Positions 9,021 through 18,155 are shown, numbered from the stretch's first letter. The stretch: 64,000 nt of DNA from Gammaproteobacteria bacterium (GCA_020445335.1 JAGRGU010000046.1:1-64000); one strand, 5' to 3'. Translations and numbers: made by a program. Notes: generated by a model from the sequence alone, not told the origin.

Positions 9021-9125
9021 TCAGGATGGAAATAGCGGGGAGAGTGAGAGATAGGCGAGATTGGCGGCAAAAAGCCCGGCAATGATGAGTGCCTGGGTGA
9101 CTTTCTTTTTGGTTTCGGTCGACAT
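9021..9125 (-). CDS. 34-residue membrane microprotein, copy A
   Basis: An ATG at 9125 preceded by GGATGGAG (8 bases away) opens a 34-codon frame. The product has a charged head (MSTETKKK), one hydrophobic helix and the tail YLSLSPLFPS. It is a paralogue of the next gene upstream: same length and 18 of 34 residues identical, including MST at the start and SPLFP at the end. That conservation between two neighbouring frames, each with its own ribosome site, is the main evidence that both are real. Function unknown; a small subunit or anchor of a membrane complex is possible. Confidence 0.75.
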   Translation of the reverse strand: MSTETKKKVTQALIIAGLFAANLAYLSLSPLFPS

Positions 9126-9266
9126 GCTGGTGTCTCCATCCTTGTTATGTTCTGCGGGCGTAAACGGTTACACCCGGACTCGGAATATTGAGCTATTAAC
9201 CTGAAGGAAGATATGGGGCAATCGCACCTCTGCGTGTAGGAAATATCTCAATCCCTCAAGTGTGGT

Positions 9267-9371
9267 TCAGTTGGGGAACAACGGTGAGTAGGCGAGATAG
9301 ACCGCAGTGGCCATGAACAGCGCAACAACAATCAGAATTTCGGTCATCTTCTTGCGGCGTTGTGTGGACAT
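9267..9371 (-). CDS. 34-residue membrane microprotein, copy B
   Basis: An ATG at 9371 with a near-perfect AGGAGGT site 8 bases upstream encodes 34 residues: basic head MSTQRRKK, a single transmembrane helix and the tail YLAYSPLFPN. It lies 141 bases upstream of copy A on the same strand and shares 18 of 34 residues with it. The pair sits between the kinase-fusion gene and dusA. The shared Ser-Pro-Leu-Phe-Pro ending may mark an interaction site or the membrane exit. I do not recognise the family. Confidence 0.77.
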   Translation of the reverse strand: MSTQRRKKMTEILIVVALFMATAVYLAYSPLFPN

Positions 9372-9505
9372 TGCGGGCGACCTCCTATCGACTCGATGAT
9401 GCTTTTTGTTCCCAAAACGTGAACTGTGTCACAAAATTATTATTACCTACCTCTCAAAAACGATCAATAGTCGCGCGTAATTTTCAAGAGGGAACTTTGC
9501 CCTTG

Positions 9506-10456
9506 CTACGGCGCCTTGAGGGCGGTAATCACTTCCCGTAGTAGCGGGTCGCGCTGGTTGCTGAGCTGCCTGCGCCATGCACGGGACCCCGGCTGACCGC
9601 GGTAGAGCCCCAGAATGTGGCGCGTGATTCGTTTTGGCGGGGTGCCACGTGCGGCCTCGCGTTGCAGATAGGTCACCAGCCGGTCGACCACCTCAGGCCG
9701 CGATGGCCCGCGATCGGGGTCGCCGTAGAGTCGCCGGTCGACTTCGGCCAGGATCCAGGGGTTGTGATAGGCTTCACGCCCCATCATGACTCCGTCCACC
9801 CGGCGGAGGTGCGCCTCGGCGGCATCGAGTGTAGTGATGCCGCCATTGATCACGATCTCCAGGTCGGGGAAATCGGTTTTGAGCCGGTAGACGCGGTCGT
9901 AGTCGAGCGGTGGAATCTCACGGTTCTCCTTTGGGCTCAAACCCTTCAGCCAGGCTTTACGCGCATGGATGATGAAGGCGGCGCAGCCGGCGTTGGCCAG
10001 GCTGCCGACGAAATCGCACAGCATCTGGTAGCTGTCGAGATCATCGATACCTATGCGGTGCTTGGCGGTGACTGGAATAGCGATGCGGCCGGTCATTGCA
10101 CGGATGCAGTCGGAAACCAGCGTGGGTTCGGCCATCAGGCAGGCACCGAAGCGGCCGGATTGAACGCGGTCCGAGGGACAGCCAAGATTGAGATTTATCT
10201 CTGCGAATCCCCACCGCGCTGCCAGTTCGGCGCAGTTGGCCAGCTCCTCCGGGTCGCTGCCGCCCAACTGCAACGCCAACGGCTGTTCGCTCGGGTCGTG
10301 ATCAAGAAAGTGCGCCGGGGGACGATGCAGCAGCGCCGCGGTGGTGATCATCTCGGTGTAGAGCAGCGCCCGTTTGGAGATCAATCTGAGGAAATAGCGG
10401 CAATGCCGGTCTGTCCAGTCGAGCATCGGCGCTACTGAGAATCTACGGTCGATCAT
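9506..10456 (-). CDS. dusA: tRNA-dihydrouridine(20/20a) synthase
   Basis: DusA reduces uridines 20 and 20a in the tRNA D-loop, using FMN. The protein is 316 residues, normal length. The N-terminal SVAPMLDWTDRHCRYF matches the FMN-binding start of the family, NLNLGCPSDRVQSGRFGACLM holds the catalytic Cys, and the HARKAWLKGLSPKENREIPPLDY stretch is specific to DusA rather than DusB or DusC. The C-terminal helical domain contains HILGLYRGQPGSRAWRR, also typical. It starts just upstream of the zinc-uptake locus, which is transcribed the other way. Confidence 0.96.
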   Translation of the reverse strand: MIDRRFSVAPMLDWTDRHCRYFLRLISKRALLYTEMITTAALLHRPPAHFLDHDPSEQPLALQLGGSDPEELANCAELAARWGFAEINLNLGCPSDRVQSGRFGACLMAEPTLVSDCIRAMTGRIAIPVTAKHRIGIDDLDSYQMLCDFVGSLANAGCAAFIIHARKAWLKGLSPKENREIPPLDYDRVYRLKTDFPDLEIVINGGITTLDAAEAHLRRVDGVMMGREAYHNPWILAEVDRRLYGDPDRGPSRPEVVDRLVTYLQREAARGTPPKRITRHILGLYRGQPGSRAWRRQLSNQRDPLLREVITALKAP

Positions 10457-10559
10457 TGCCAGAGGCGGTCAGCGGAGAAGTGCGGATTTTAGCCGCTTCC
10501 CCGCCCGCCTCCAACCACCGGGGGCGACTGATGCATGCGATGTTGAGCACCGGTGATGG

Positions 10560-10580
10560 AAATGTAATAATATTACATTT
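10560..10580. promoter_or_regulatory. Zur box upstream of znuA
   Basis: AAATGTAAT-AAT-ATTACATTT is a 9-bp perfect inverted repeat that closely matches the gammaproteobacterial Zur operator (GAAATGTTATANTATAACATTTC). It ends 20 bases before the znuA start codon, so zinc-loaded Zur bound here would block znuA transcription. zur itself lies at the other end of the znu cluster. Confidence 0.85.
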
Positions 10581-10600
10581 TTCGCCAAGGCTGTTTCTCT

Positions 10601-11518
10601 ATGCTCCATCCGCTGGCCAGATCACTGGCTGCACTCTGCCTCTGTGTCGCCACGACATTGACGGCGGCACCTCGGGTGGTCGTCAGCATCCTGCCGCTGC
10701 ATTCACTGACCGCCGGTGTCATGCAGGGTGTCGGCGAGCCGTTGCTGCTGTTCACCGGCGGGCAGTCTCCGCATCGCTTGAGTCTGACCCCTTCCCAGGT
10801 AAGGCGCCTGAGTCAGGCCGATCTGATGGTCTGGATCGGTGAAAGCCTGGAACTGCCGCTGGCCAGGGTCATTGCCGCCAATCTGCCAGCGGATCGTTCG
10901 CTGGAGCTGATCGATGCAGCGGGTATTTCGCTATTGCCGGTTGCCGATAGCGATGCCGGAGAGGGAGCCGACGCAGCAGATGCGGCGGCGCACGGGCATG
11001 CCGGCGTCGATCCTCACATCTGGCTCTCGCCGGACAATGCGCGGGCTATCGTCCAGGCACTGGCCGAGCGGCTGGCCGCACTGGACCCGAAAAACGCCGA
11101 TCGTTATCGCGCCAACGCCGTTGGCGTTGCCAGGCGTCTGGCCGACATGGAGGCGCGCCATAGAGCGCGACTCGCTGAGGTGAGATCTCGACCCTACATG
11201 GTCTTCCATGATGCCTATCGTTACCTCGAGCGCTACTATGGCCTCTCCAATCGCGGTGCGGTAACCCTCGGTTCCGAGCGGGCGCCCGGGGCGCGCCATC
11301 TGCGGCAACTGCGCGCCAGGATCGAACGCGACAACGTCGTCTGCCTCTTCAGCGAACCACAGTTCAGCCCGAAACTGGTGGCGACGCTAACCGAGGGCGG
11401 CAAGCTGCGTGTCGCTGTACTCGATCCGCTGGGTGCCGGTCTGTCCCCCGGCGCGGATGCCTATTTTTCATTGATGGAGAGACTGGTCAGCGGTTTGACC
11501 GAGTGTCTCTCGTTCTGA
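10601..11518 (+). CDS. znuA: Zinc ABC transporter, periplasmic zinc-binding protein
   Basis: A 305-residue cluster A-I solute-binding protein that captures zinc in the periplasm. A signal peptide (SLAALCLCVATTLTAA) is followed by the mature domain. The expected metal-ligand histidines are visible in GGQSPHRLSL, VDPHIWLSP and VFHDAYRYLE. The flexible His-rich loop is short here, reduced to AAHGHAGVDPH. The Zur box upstream and znuC, znuB and zur downstream support zinc over manganese. The 115-base gap before znuC has no obvious terminator, so one transcript is likely. Confidence 0.93.
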   Translation: MLHPLARSLAALCLCVATTLTAAPRVVVSILPLHSLTAGVMQGVGEPLLLFTGGQSPHRLSLTPSQVRRLSQADLMVWIGESLELPLARVIAANLPADRSLELIDAAGISLLPVADSDAGEGADAADAAAHGHAGVDPHIWLSPDNARAIVQALAERLAALDPKNADRYRANAVGVARRLADMEARHRARLAEVRSRPYMVFHDAYRYLERYYGLSNRGAVTLGSERAPGARHLRQLRARIERDNVVCLFSEPQFSPKLVATLTEGGKLRVAVLDPLGAGLSPGADAYFSLMERLVSGLTECLSF

Positions 11519-11633
11519 TCTGCCGGCCGGATAACCGGGATCGAGTGTCAGATGCTGTTGCACGCACGAGCCGGTCGCTCTCTTTCGCAACTGGGGGAAC
11601 TGAAAATGTTGCACGGATGGATAAACGACAGGC

Positions 11634-12434
11634 ATGTGGCTGCCTCGGCCGGATACGGCTCCAGCGATGCCGGCTGACGGCGCTACGCTGATCGACGCCG
11701 CCCGCGTCAAGACGCTCCTGGGTGGCCGCACCGTTCTCGACGGGGTCGATCTGCAACTCTCCGCAGGCGAGATCGTTACCTTGATCGGGCCCAACGGGGC
11801 CGGTAAGACGACATTGGTCAGGGTGGTGTTGGGATTGCTCAAGCCGGATAGCGGCAAGGTGTGGCGTCGCGCAGGGCTGTCGCTCGGCTATATGCCCCAG
11901 CGGCTGCAGCTGTCCGAGAATATGCCCCTTACGGTCGACCGCTTTCTGCGCCTGAACCGGGCAGCTGACGCCGATACGTTTGCCGCGGTTGTCGCTGAGG
12001 TCGCCATCGCACATCTGCTGCGGAGTCCGATGCAACAGCTCTCCGGCGGGGAGCACCAGCGCGTGCTGCTGGCGCGGGCGTTGATGCGGCGACCGCAGCT
12101 GCTGGTGCTCGACGAGCCGGTTCAGGGGGTGGATGTGATCGGTCAGGCGGAGCTCTATGCACTGATCGCACGGATCCGTGCGCATTACGGTTGCGGCGTA
12201 CTGATGGTCTCACACGATCTGCACCTGGTGATGGCCAATACCGACCGTGTGCTCTGCCTCAATCGGCACGTATGTTGTGAGGGTCACCCCGAGAGCGTGC
12301 AGCGGCATCCCGCCTATCTGGAGCTGTTCGGCATGCCGGTGCGCGACGGTCTGGCGCTTTACCGGCATCATCATGACCACCGGCACGGGGTCCACGGTGA
12401 TGTGGTCGAAAGCGGAGACGAGCGGCATGGATGA
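11634..12434 (+). CDS. znuC: Zinc ABC transporter, ATP-binding subunit
   Basis: A canonical ABC ATPase: Walker [10 protein letters not shown], signature LSGGEHQR, Walker [13 protein letters not shown], and SHDLHLVM with the switch His. It powers zinc import through ZnuB. The first ATG (11634) lacks a clear ribosome site; the ATG at 11667 ([14 protein letters not shown]) gives a more usual N-terminus and may be the true start. The C-terminal end is His-rich ([13 protein letters not shown]), as often seen in ZnuC. The gene overlaps znuB by 8 bases. Confidence 0.92.
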   Translation: MWLPRPDTAPAMPADGATLIDAARVKTLLGGRTVLDGVDLQLSAGEIVTLIGPNGAGKTTLVRVVLGLLKPDSGKVWRRAGLSLGYMPQRLQLSENMPLTVDRFLRLNRAADADTFAAVVAEVAIAHLLRSPMQQLSGGEHQRVLLARALMRRPQLLVLDEPVQGVDVIGQAELYALIARIRAHYGCGVLMVSHDLHLVMANTDRVLCLNRHVCCEGHPESVQRHPAYLELFGMPVRDGLALYRHHHDHRHGVHGDVVESGDERHG

Positions 12435-13212
12435 TTTCATGCTCAGGGCATTCGCAGCCGGAGTCGGTGTGGCAATCGTTGCCGCACCGCTTGGTAGCTT
12501 CGTCGTCTGGCGGCGCATGGCTTATTTCGGCGACACGCTCGCACACTCGGCGTTGCTGGGGGTCGCACTCGGACTGTTGCTCGACGTCGCCCTCAATCTG
12601 GCGGTGGTGTTGGTAGCGGCGTCGATCGCGCTGTTGCTGTTGCTGCTACAGACGCGTCGCGACCTGGCTACGGACACGCTGCTCGGCATTCTCGCCCATG
12701 GCACGCTCGCAATCGGCTTGGTGGCCATGGCGTTCCAGGATAGCGTCCGGCTCGACCTGATGGGATATCTGTTCGGCGATATCCTGGCGGTAACCGTTGG
12801 CGATCTCTGGTGGATCTGGGGCGGGGGCGGGTGCGTGCTACTGGCGTTGGCCTGGGTCTGGCGGCCGCTGCTCTCGAGCACCGTGCATGAAGAACTGGCG
12901 CAGGTCGAGGGTGTTCCGGTATTGCGCATCAGATTTGGTTTCATGCTGATGATTGCGATGGTGATCGCCATCGCCATGAAGATCGTCGGGGTGTTGCTGA
13001 TCACCTCGATGATGATCATTCCGGCAGCGGCGGCGCGTCGTTTCAGCGTCACGCCGGAGCAGATGGCGGCCGTCGCCGCGTTGATGGCTGTGCTCGCGGT
13101 GCTGTTGGGACTCGGCGCCTCCTGGTTCTGGGATACACCGGCCGGGCCTTCGGTGGTTGTTGCGGCGGTGCTCCTGTTCGTCTCTGCCCAGTCGTTGCCG
13201 GTGCGGCGCTAG
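12427..13212 (+). CDS. znuB: Zinc ABC transporter, membrane permease
   Basis: A 261-residue ABC-3 family permease with about seven to eight hydrophobic spans. The ATG at 12427 lies inside the end of znuC and begins [25 protein letters not shown], a family-like start; the open frame upstream is only the shadow of znuC. The [16 protein letters not shown] motif and the [19 protein letters not shown] segment are typical of ZnuB. It ends one base before the convergent zur gene ends. Confidence 0.94.
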   Translation: MDDFMLRAFAAGVGVAIVAAPLGSFVVWRRMAYFGDTLAHSALLGVALGLLLDVALNLAVVLVAASIALLLLLLQTRRDLATDTLLGILAHGTLAIGLVAMAFQDSVRLDLMGYLFGDILAVTVGDLWWIWGGGGCVLLALAWVWRPLLSSTVHEELAQVEGVPVLRIRFGFMLMIAMVIAIAMKIVGVLLITSMMIIPAAAARRFSVTPEQMAAVAALMAVLAVLLGLGASWFWDTPAGPSVVVAAVLLFVSAQSLPVRR

Positions 13213-13213
13213 C

Positions 13214-13675
13214 TCACCGCTCCGGCGGTTCGATATCCTGGCACTGGGCGCAGGTGCCGAGCAGCTCGATGACCGGCCGTCCGGGTTTGAATCCGACCGC
13301 CTCCTGCGCCTGGCGCAGCCCTTCGGTAATTTGTGGGTCTTCGATTTCGCTGACATCACCGCAATCGGAGCAGATCAAAAACTGGCTGGCGTGCGGATGG
13401 TCGGGATGCGAGCAACCGATGAAGGCGTGCAGGCTCTCGATGCGGTGAATCAGCCCCTGTTCCAGCAGAAAATCGAGTGCACGGTAGACCGTCGGCGGTG
13501 CCGGGTTGGAGAGGGTTGCGCGCAGGCCGTCGAGGATTTCGTAGGCACCCACGGGGGTATCGGACTGGCAGATCAGTTCGAGCACGCGGCGACGCTGCGC
13601 GGTCAACCGGGCGCCTCGATCTTTACACAACTTTTCAGCGAGTTGCAGTACTCGCGCCAGCTTTGTTCTCTCCAC
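13214..13675 (-). CDS. zur: Zinc uptake regulator, Fur family
   Basis: A 153-residue Fur-family repressor that senses zinc. The N-terminal winged helix contains LTAQRRRVLELICQS and TVYRALDFLLEQGLI; the dimer domain follows with HPHASQFLICSDCG and a second CAQC pair that together form the structural zinc site. The proposed start is a GTG at 13675 with GGAG close upstream; no in-frame ATG occurs nearby. The gene is convergent with znuB and almost touches it. The neighbours and the Zur box at 10560 make Zur much more likely than Fur or PerR. Confidence 0.93.
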   Translation of the reverse strand: MERTKLARVLQLAEKLCKDRGARLTAQRRRVLELICQSDTPVGAYEILDGLRATLSNPAPPTVYRALDFLLEQGLIHRIESLHAFIGCSHPDHPHASQFLICSDCGDVSEIEDPQITEGLRQAQEAVGFKPGRPVIELLGTCAQCQDIEPPER

Positions 13676-13866
13676 GACTCCGCCCTGTAGAGTGGCCGAC
13701 CGGCGGCCAGGACTCCAATCGGTGTGGCGCCATTATATCGCAGCAGCGGCCTTGCGTCGGGTACGGCACTGACAGGCTCCCTCGCGCAGTGGGATAATCC
13801 GTGGCTGTGACCGACCGGGAGTGCCGGGCCGGCAAAAGCAAAGTCAACAGCAGGGGAGCAGCGACG

Positions 13867-14235
13867 ATGAGTTACGACAGCAGCAATATATTCGCCAGAA
13901 TTCTGCGCGGGGAGATTCCCTGCAACAAGATATACGAGGATGAGTTCGCGCTCGCCTTCCATGACATTGCACCGCAGGCGCCGGTCCATGTGCTGGTCAT
14001 TCCAAAGGGAGAATATCTCTCGTTCGACGACTTTTCGAGCCAGGCACCCGCCGACGCGGTGGCCGGTTTCTACCGCGCGGCGCAGAAGGTCGTTGCGCAA
14101 CTGGGTCTGCAGGCGGGCGGCTACCGGATACTGGCCAACACCGGTGCAGATGCGCATCAGGAGGTGATGCATTACCACCTGCACATCTTCGCTGGTTGCG
14201 ATCTCGGCAGCATGGTCAGGAGAGGGTTGGTTTAG
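13867..14235 (+). CDS. HIT family protein (HinT-like purine nucleoside phosphoramidase)
   Basis: A 122-residue histidine-triad protein. The active-site motif HYHLHIFAG (HxHxH) lies near the C-terminus and the N-terminal SNIFARILRGEIPCNKIYEDE is the usual HinT beginning. HinT enzymes hydrolyse AMP-lysine and other purine nucleoside phosphoramidates. The ATG at 13867 has AGGGGAG about 10 bases upstream, which selects it over an earlier in-frame codon at 13801. It stands alone. Confidence 0.93.
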   Translation: MSYDSSNIFARILRGEIPCNKIYEDEFALAFHDIAPQAPVHVLVIPKGEYLSFDDFSSQAPADAVAGFYRAAQKVVAQLGLQAGGYRILANTGADAHQEVMHYHLHIFAGCDLGSMVRRGLV

Positions 14236-14247
14236 ACTGCGATTGTG

Positions 14248-14275
14248 CACCCGGGCGCCTACCGGCACCCGGGTG
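14248..14275. terminator. Hairpin after the HIT gene
   Basis: CACCCGGG (14248-14255) pairs with CCCGGGTG (14268-14275) between the convergent HIT and nrtD genes. No T-run follows, so intrinsic termination is unproven. Confidence 0.4.
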
Positions 14276-14288
14276 GTCGGTTCTCCAC

Positions 14289-15167
14289 TCAGCCGCTGGC
14301 GAGTTTGAGTCCCGGTCGTGACTGGTCGGCTCCCTGATCGGCCTCGTCGTTTTGCTCGCTCGACTTCTTCGTGGCCGTGGCGCCCGGCTTGGTGTGGCGC
14401 TCGTGCAGGAACTTGACCACTTCGGCTCGGTAGTGGTTGAAGGCCGGATCCTCGGCCAGCGCCAGCCGGTCACGCGGGCGCGGCAGGTCGACGTTGAGAA
14501 TATCGCCGACCGTGGCCGAGGGGCCGTTGCTCATCATCACGATGCGGTCGGAGAGCAGCACCGCCTCGTCGACGTCGTGGGTGATCATGATCACGGTGTT
14601 GTTGAGCCGTGCCTGGATCTCCATCAGCGAATCCTGCATGTGCGTACGTGTCAGCGAGTCGAGCGCACCGAAGGGCTCGTCCATCAGCAGCACCTTCGGT
14701 TCCATCGCCAGCGCACGGGCGATGCCGACGCGCTGTTTCATGCCGCCCGAGATCTCGTCCGGTTTACGCTCCAGCGCATGGCTCATGTGCACCAGTTCGA
14801 GGTTGTGACGGGTCCACTCGTCGCGCTCCTGCTTCGATTTGGTGCGTTTGAACACCTGGTCGACGGCGAGGCGTACGTTGTCGTAGACGCTCAGCCAGGG
14901 CATCAGTGAGTGGTGTTGAAAAACCACGGCGCGGTCGGGTCCCGGTTCGGTCACCTCCTTCTCCTCGAGGATCACGCCACCCTCTGTTGCCCGCAGCAGC
15001 CCGGCGACGATGTTCAGCACCGTCGATTTGCCGCAGCCGGAGTGGCCGATCAGCGAGATGAACTCGCCCTGCTCGACGTTGAGCTTGACCGATTTCAGTA
15101 CCTCCAGCGGACCGTTGTCGGTCGGGAAGGTGATGGATATGTGGTCGATGTTGAGATAGCTGTTCAT
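14289..15167 (-). CDS. nrtD: Nitrate ABC transporter, ATP-binding subunit
   Basis: A 292-residue ABC ATPase of the nitrate/sulfonate/taurine type. Walker A is GHSGCGKST, the Q-loop lies in VVFQHHSLMPWL, the signature is SGGMKQR and Walker B is LLMDEPFGALD. The last 45 residues form a Lys/Asp/Gln-rich tail without known function. It is the last gene of nrtA-nrtB-nrtD; the fused ATPase/solute-binding subunit NrtC of cyanobacteria is absent. Nitrate is inferred from the nrtA similarity and the nearby nirBD-nasA genes; cyanate or bicarbonate relatives exist but fit less well. Confidence 0.88.
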   Translation of the reverse strand: MNSYLNIDHISITFPTDNGPLEVLKSVKLNVEQGEFISLIGHSGCGKSTVLNIVAGLLRATEGGVILEEKEVTEPGPDRAVVFQHHSLMPWLSVYDNVRLAVDQVFKRTKSKQERDEWTRHNLELVHMSHALERKPDEISGGMKQRVGIARALAMEPKVLLMDEPFGALDSLTRTHMQDSLMEIQARLNNTVIMITHDVDEAVLLSDRIVMMSNGPSATVGDILNVDLPRPRDRLALAEDPAFNHYRAEVVKFLHERHTKPGATATKKSSEQNDEADQGADQSRPGLKLASG

Positions 15168-15261
15168 GTTCCTGCCTGTATTGATATCCAGCGTTGCGAT
15201 GCTGCAGCGCGTCGTGATGCTCTCCGGATCTACTGTTGGGTTTGGTTGCTTCCGCGGCGGC

Positions 15262-16293
15262 TCAGCGCAGTACCGCGCTCTTGTCCCAGCTGACCCAGCG
15301 TTGCAGCATCAGCATGCCACGGTCGAGCAGGAAACCGATGAAGCCGATCACCAGCACCGCCACCATGATGCGCGCCAGCGAGTTGGAGCTGCCGTTCTGG
15401 AACTCGTCCCAGACGAACTTTCCGAGCCCCGGGTTCTGTGCCAGCATCTCCGCCGCGATCAGTACCATCCAGCCGATGCCGAGAGAGAGACGCAGGCCGG
15501 TGAAAATCATCGGTACCGACGATGGGAGCACGATCTTGACGGTTTTGGTGAGCCAGTTAAGCCGCAGCACGCGGCTGACGTTGAGCAGATCCTTGTCGAC
15601 GCCGGAGACGCCGACCGTGGTGTTGATGATGGTCGGCCAGAGGCAGCAGAGTGTCACCGTGATCGCCGAGTTGAGGAATGACTTGGCGAACAGCGGATCC
15701 TCGGAGACATAGAGCGCCGAGACCACCATCGTCACCAGCGGCAGCCAGGCCAGCGGCGACACCGGTTTGAAGATCTGGATCAGCGGGTTGACCGCCTGGT
15801 AGAGGGTGGCGCTCATGCCGCAGACGATGCCGATCGGGATGGCTACCGCGGAGGCGATGACGAAGCCGATCATCACCGTCCACAGGCTGGTCAGAATCTG
15901 GTCGAAAAAGGTCGCGCGACCGGTATATTGCCGGTTTTTGATATTCTCGATCTTCTCCTGTGGCTTGCCGGCGGCGATCGCCTTGTCGAGGCGTTTCTGC
16001 AGCCGTTGGTAGAAGGCGTCCTCTTTTTCCCGCTCCTGGCGGTGCTCGTCGTAGAGCGAGACGGTCTGCTCCCAGACTTTGGCCGGACCCGGCAGCACGC
16101 CGAGCGAAGTCTCTACGTTTCTGGCGCCGGCATCCCAGAGTCCGAGGAATACGATCAGTGCAACCGCCGGAATCATCAGTCCGGTGACAAAGCGGCTGAA
16201 GCCCCTGCCGAAGCGATCGCTGGAGAGGTGCTCCAGCAGCCGGTCCTTGCGCGGCATGTTGAACGTTTTTACGGATAGTGCGGTACTGCTCAT
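15262..16293 (-). CDS. nrtB: Nitrate ABC transporter, permease
   Basis: A 343-residue binding-protein-dependent permease. A first span near residue 40 is followed by a long charged loop (EHRQEREKEDAFYQRLQKRLDK), then five hydrophobic spans with the cytoplasmic EAA-type loop VSRVLRLNWLTKTVKIVLPSSVPMIFTGLRLSLG. The charged insert is typical of NrtB-like permeases from proteobacteria. ATG 16293 has AGGG 8 bases upstream and is preferred over GTG 16302. It lies between nrtA and nrtD on the same strand. Confidence 0.89.
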   Translation of the reverse strand: MSSTALSVKTFNMPRKDRLLEHLSSDRFGRGFSRFVTGLMIPAVALIVFLGLWDAGARNVETSLGVLPGPAKVWEQTVSLYDEHRQEREKEDAFYQRLQKRLDKAIAAGKPQEKIENIKNRQYTGRATFFDQILTSLWTVMIGFVIASAVAIPIGIVCGMSATLYQAVNPLIQIFKPVSPLAWLPLVTMVVSALYVSEDPLFAKSFLNSAITVTLCCLWPTIINTTVGVSGVDKDLLNVSRVLRLNWLTKTVKIVLPSSVPMIFTGLRLSLGIGWMVLIAAEMLAQNPGLGKFVWDEFQNGSSNSLARIMVAVLVIGFIGFLLDRGMLMLQRWVSWDKSAVLR

Positions 16294-16360
16294 TACGATC
16301 ACCCTGTCGCTGGGGGAAGCGGGACGCTTGCGTCCCGCTTCCTGTTCAATTGCCGCCTGC

Positions 16361-17782
16361 TCAGATCTGCTCCTGTGCCTTCAGTCCGATCCTGAACTGC
16401 TGCAGATAGTCGTTGGGTTTGGTGCCGTCGAAGGTGATCCCGTCGATGAACTCTGTCTGCGGCTTGCGGTAGCCGCTTTCGGTGGCGAAGTCGGGGAAAT
16501 CCGCTGCGTTCAGCTTGCCTTCGGCGATCAGCTCCTCGGCCGCCTTGCGGTAGATGTCGGGGCGATAGACGCTCTTTGCGGTCGTGTCGTACCAGTCGTC
16601 CGGCTTCTGTTCGGCGATCTGCCCCCAGCGGCGCATCTGGGTCAGGTACCAGACAGCGTCCGAGTAGTAGGGGTAGGTGGCGTTGTAGCGGAAGAAGACG
16701 TTGAAGTCCGGGACCGAACGCTTGTCGCCCTTCTCGTACTCGAAAGTACCGGTCATCGAGTTGGCGATGACGTCGTAGTCGGCGCCGACGTAGTTGGACT
16801 GCGAGAGGATCCTGACCGCCTCCGGACGGTTGGCGTTGTCGTTATCATCCAACCACTTGCCGGCGCGGATCAGCGCTTTGACCAGCCGTATCGTGGTGTT
16901 GGGGTACTTTTCGGTGAACTCCCTCGTCAGGCCGAAGACCTTCTCCGGGTTGTCCTTCCAGATCTCGTAGTCGGTGATGACCGGTACGCCGATCCCCTTG
17001 AATACCGCCTGCTGATTCCAGGGCTCGCCGACGCAGTAGCCGTAGATGGTGCCGGCCTCGAGCGTCGCCGGCATCTGCGGCGGCGGGGTCACGCTGAGCA
17101 GCGCGTCGGCCTGGATGGTGCCGCTGATATCGCCCTTGTGCGGCGCGTAGTAACCCGGGTGAATACCGCCCGCGGCGAGCCAGTAGCGCAGCTCGTAGTT
17201 GTGTGTGGAGACCGGAAAGACCATGCCCATCTTGAAGGGCTTGCCTTCGCGTTTGAACTGCTCGACCACCGGCTTGAGTGCGTCCGCCTTGATCGGATGC
17301 TGCGGTTTACCGTCGGCCTGCGTCGGTACGTTGGCCTTCATCTGCTGCCAGATAGCGTTGGAGACGGTGATGCCGTTCCCGTTGAGATCCATCGAAAACG
17401 GGGTGACGATGTGCGCCTTGGTGCCGAAGCCGATAGTTGCCGCCAGGGGCTGGCCGGCCAGCATGTGGGCACCGTCCAGCTGCCCGTCGATGACGCCGTC
17501 CAGCAACACCTTCCAGTTGGCCTGGGCCTCGAGCGTTACGTACAGACCCTCTTCCTCGAAGTACCCCTTTTCATAGGCGATGGCGAGCGGCGCCATGTCG
17601 GTCAGTTTGATGAAGCCGAACTTCAGGTCCTCTTTCTCGGGCTCCCCTGTCGCTGCCAGCGTGACGCTGCTGGCCAGGCCGAGCGAGACGGCGATGCCGG
17701 CCGCGGCCAGGGCGCGCAGGCCGGCGTGGATGAACCGGCGTCGGTCAGGATGGTTCGAATCGGTTGGCATCGGGCACTTCAT
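16361..17782 (-). CDS. nrtA: Nitrate ABC transporter, substrate-binding protein (NrtA/CmpA family)
   Basis: A 473-residue periplasmic binding protein. The N-terminus carries a twin-arginine-like motif (DRRRFIHAG) followed by a hydrophobic stretch ending SSVTLAA, so export through Tat is likely; the window also encodes TatABC. The mature part has the NrtA-type [23 protein letters not shown] start and the [13 protein letters not shown] segment found in nitrate-binding members. It is the first gene of the transport operon, behind a sigma-54 promoter at 17867-17882. Nitrate is the best guess; nitrite may also be carried. Confidence 0.9.
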   Translation of the reverse strand: MKCPMPTDSNHPDRRRFIHAGLRALAAAGIAVSLGLASSVTLAATGEPEKEDLKFGFIKLTDMAPLAIAYEKGYFEEEGLYVTLEAQANWKVLLDGVIDGQLDGAHMLAGQPLAATIGFGTKAHIVTPFSMDLNGNGITVSNAIWQQMKANVPTQADGKPQHPIKADALKPVVEQFKREGKPFKMGMVFPVSTHNYELRYWLAAGGIHPGYYAPHKGDISGTIQADALLSVTPPPQMPATLEAGTIYGYCVGEPWNQQAVFKGIGVPVITDYEIWKDNPEKVFGLTREFTEKYPNTTIRLVKALIRAGKWLDDNDNANRPEAVRILSQSNYVGADYDVIANSMTGTFEYEKGDKRSVPDFNVFFRYNATYPYYSDAVWYLTQMRRWGQIAEQKPDDWYDTTAKSVYRPDIYRKAAEELIAEGKLNAADFPDFATESGYRKPQTEFIDGITFDGTKPNDYLQQFRIGLKAQEQI

Positions 17783-17866
17783 TACAACTTCCTCCCACAG
17801 TTAAAACGTGAATTTCAGATAAGCGGCGGGACGTTGCAGCGCCGCGTCTCACCTTGCCCGGAATAC

Positions 17867-17882
17867 TGCAGTGACCGTGCCA
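17867..17882 (-). promoter_or_regulatory. Sigma-54 promoter of nrtA
   Basis: On the minus strand TGGCACGGTCACTGCA matches the RpoN consensus TGGCACG-N4-TTGCW at all fixed positions except one (C for T at position 12), with the invariant GG and GC at the required distance. It lies about 85 bases upstream of the nrtA start. This implies control by nitrogen status through NtrC or a similar activator. Confidence 0.82.
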
Positions 17883-17991
17883 ATTGGATATATAATGATA
17901 TAAGCAATTGATCTGATTGGTTAATAATTGCTTCTGGCCCGCTTTTTTTTGATTCCTGCCGCGCTTGGGTCATGCGCCAGCATGATGCGTT

Positions 17992-18006
17992 GCACCATCG
18001 GCGTGA
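17992..18006. promoter_or_regulatory. Possible NtrC site for nrtA (weak)
   Basis: GCACCATCGGCGTGA keeps the GCAC-N7-GTGC layout of NtrC sites with one half-site mismatch and about 10 of 15 consensus positions. It is 110-125 bases upstream of the nrtA sigma-54 promoter, a usual enhancer distance. The match alone is weak; the location is what makes it worth noting. Confidence 0.35.
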
Positions 18007-18155
18007 ACCGATTTGAGGCGTGTCCGGAGGGGCGTCGGCGGCGGCTTGCGACAGCGGGGGAGCCCGCGTGCAGGGGAGGCCACGGAGTGCCCCCACGACT
18101 CGAACGGGTGTTAAACTGGCAGCGCATTCCAAACACTCAGAGGGGAGAGATTTTC

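Larger units (their letters stand above)
17783..18155. other. Divergent regulatory region between nrtA and the amino-acid-type ABC operon
   Basis: About 370 bases without a gene. It holds the nrtA sigma-54 promoter and a weak NtrC-like site (annotated separately), an AT-rich block at 17883-17930 where activator-induced bending could occur, and, just before 18156, the AGGGGAG ribosome site of the binding-protein gene. The nrtA leader is about 74 bases and can form a short CGGCG/CGCCG hairpin. Confidence 0.5.

Noticed and set aside
16079..17911. 610-codon plus-strand frame opposite nrtB and nrtA
   Set aside because: Antisense shadow of the nitrate transporter genes, which are supported by family motifs and a promoter.
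18113..18130. Sigma-54-like TGGCAGCGCATTCC before the binding-protein gene
   Set aside because: The -12 GC element is missing and the spacing is off by one.
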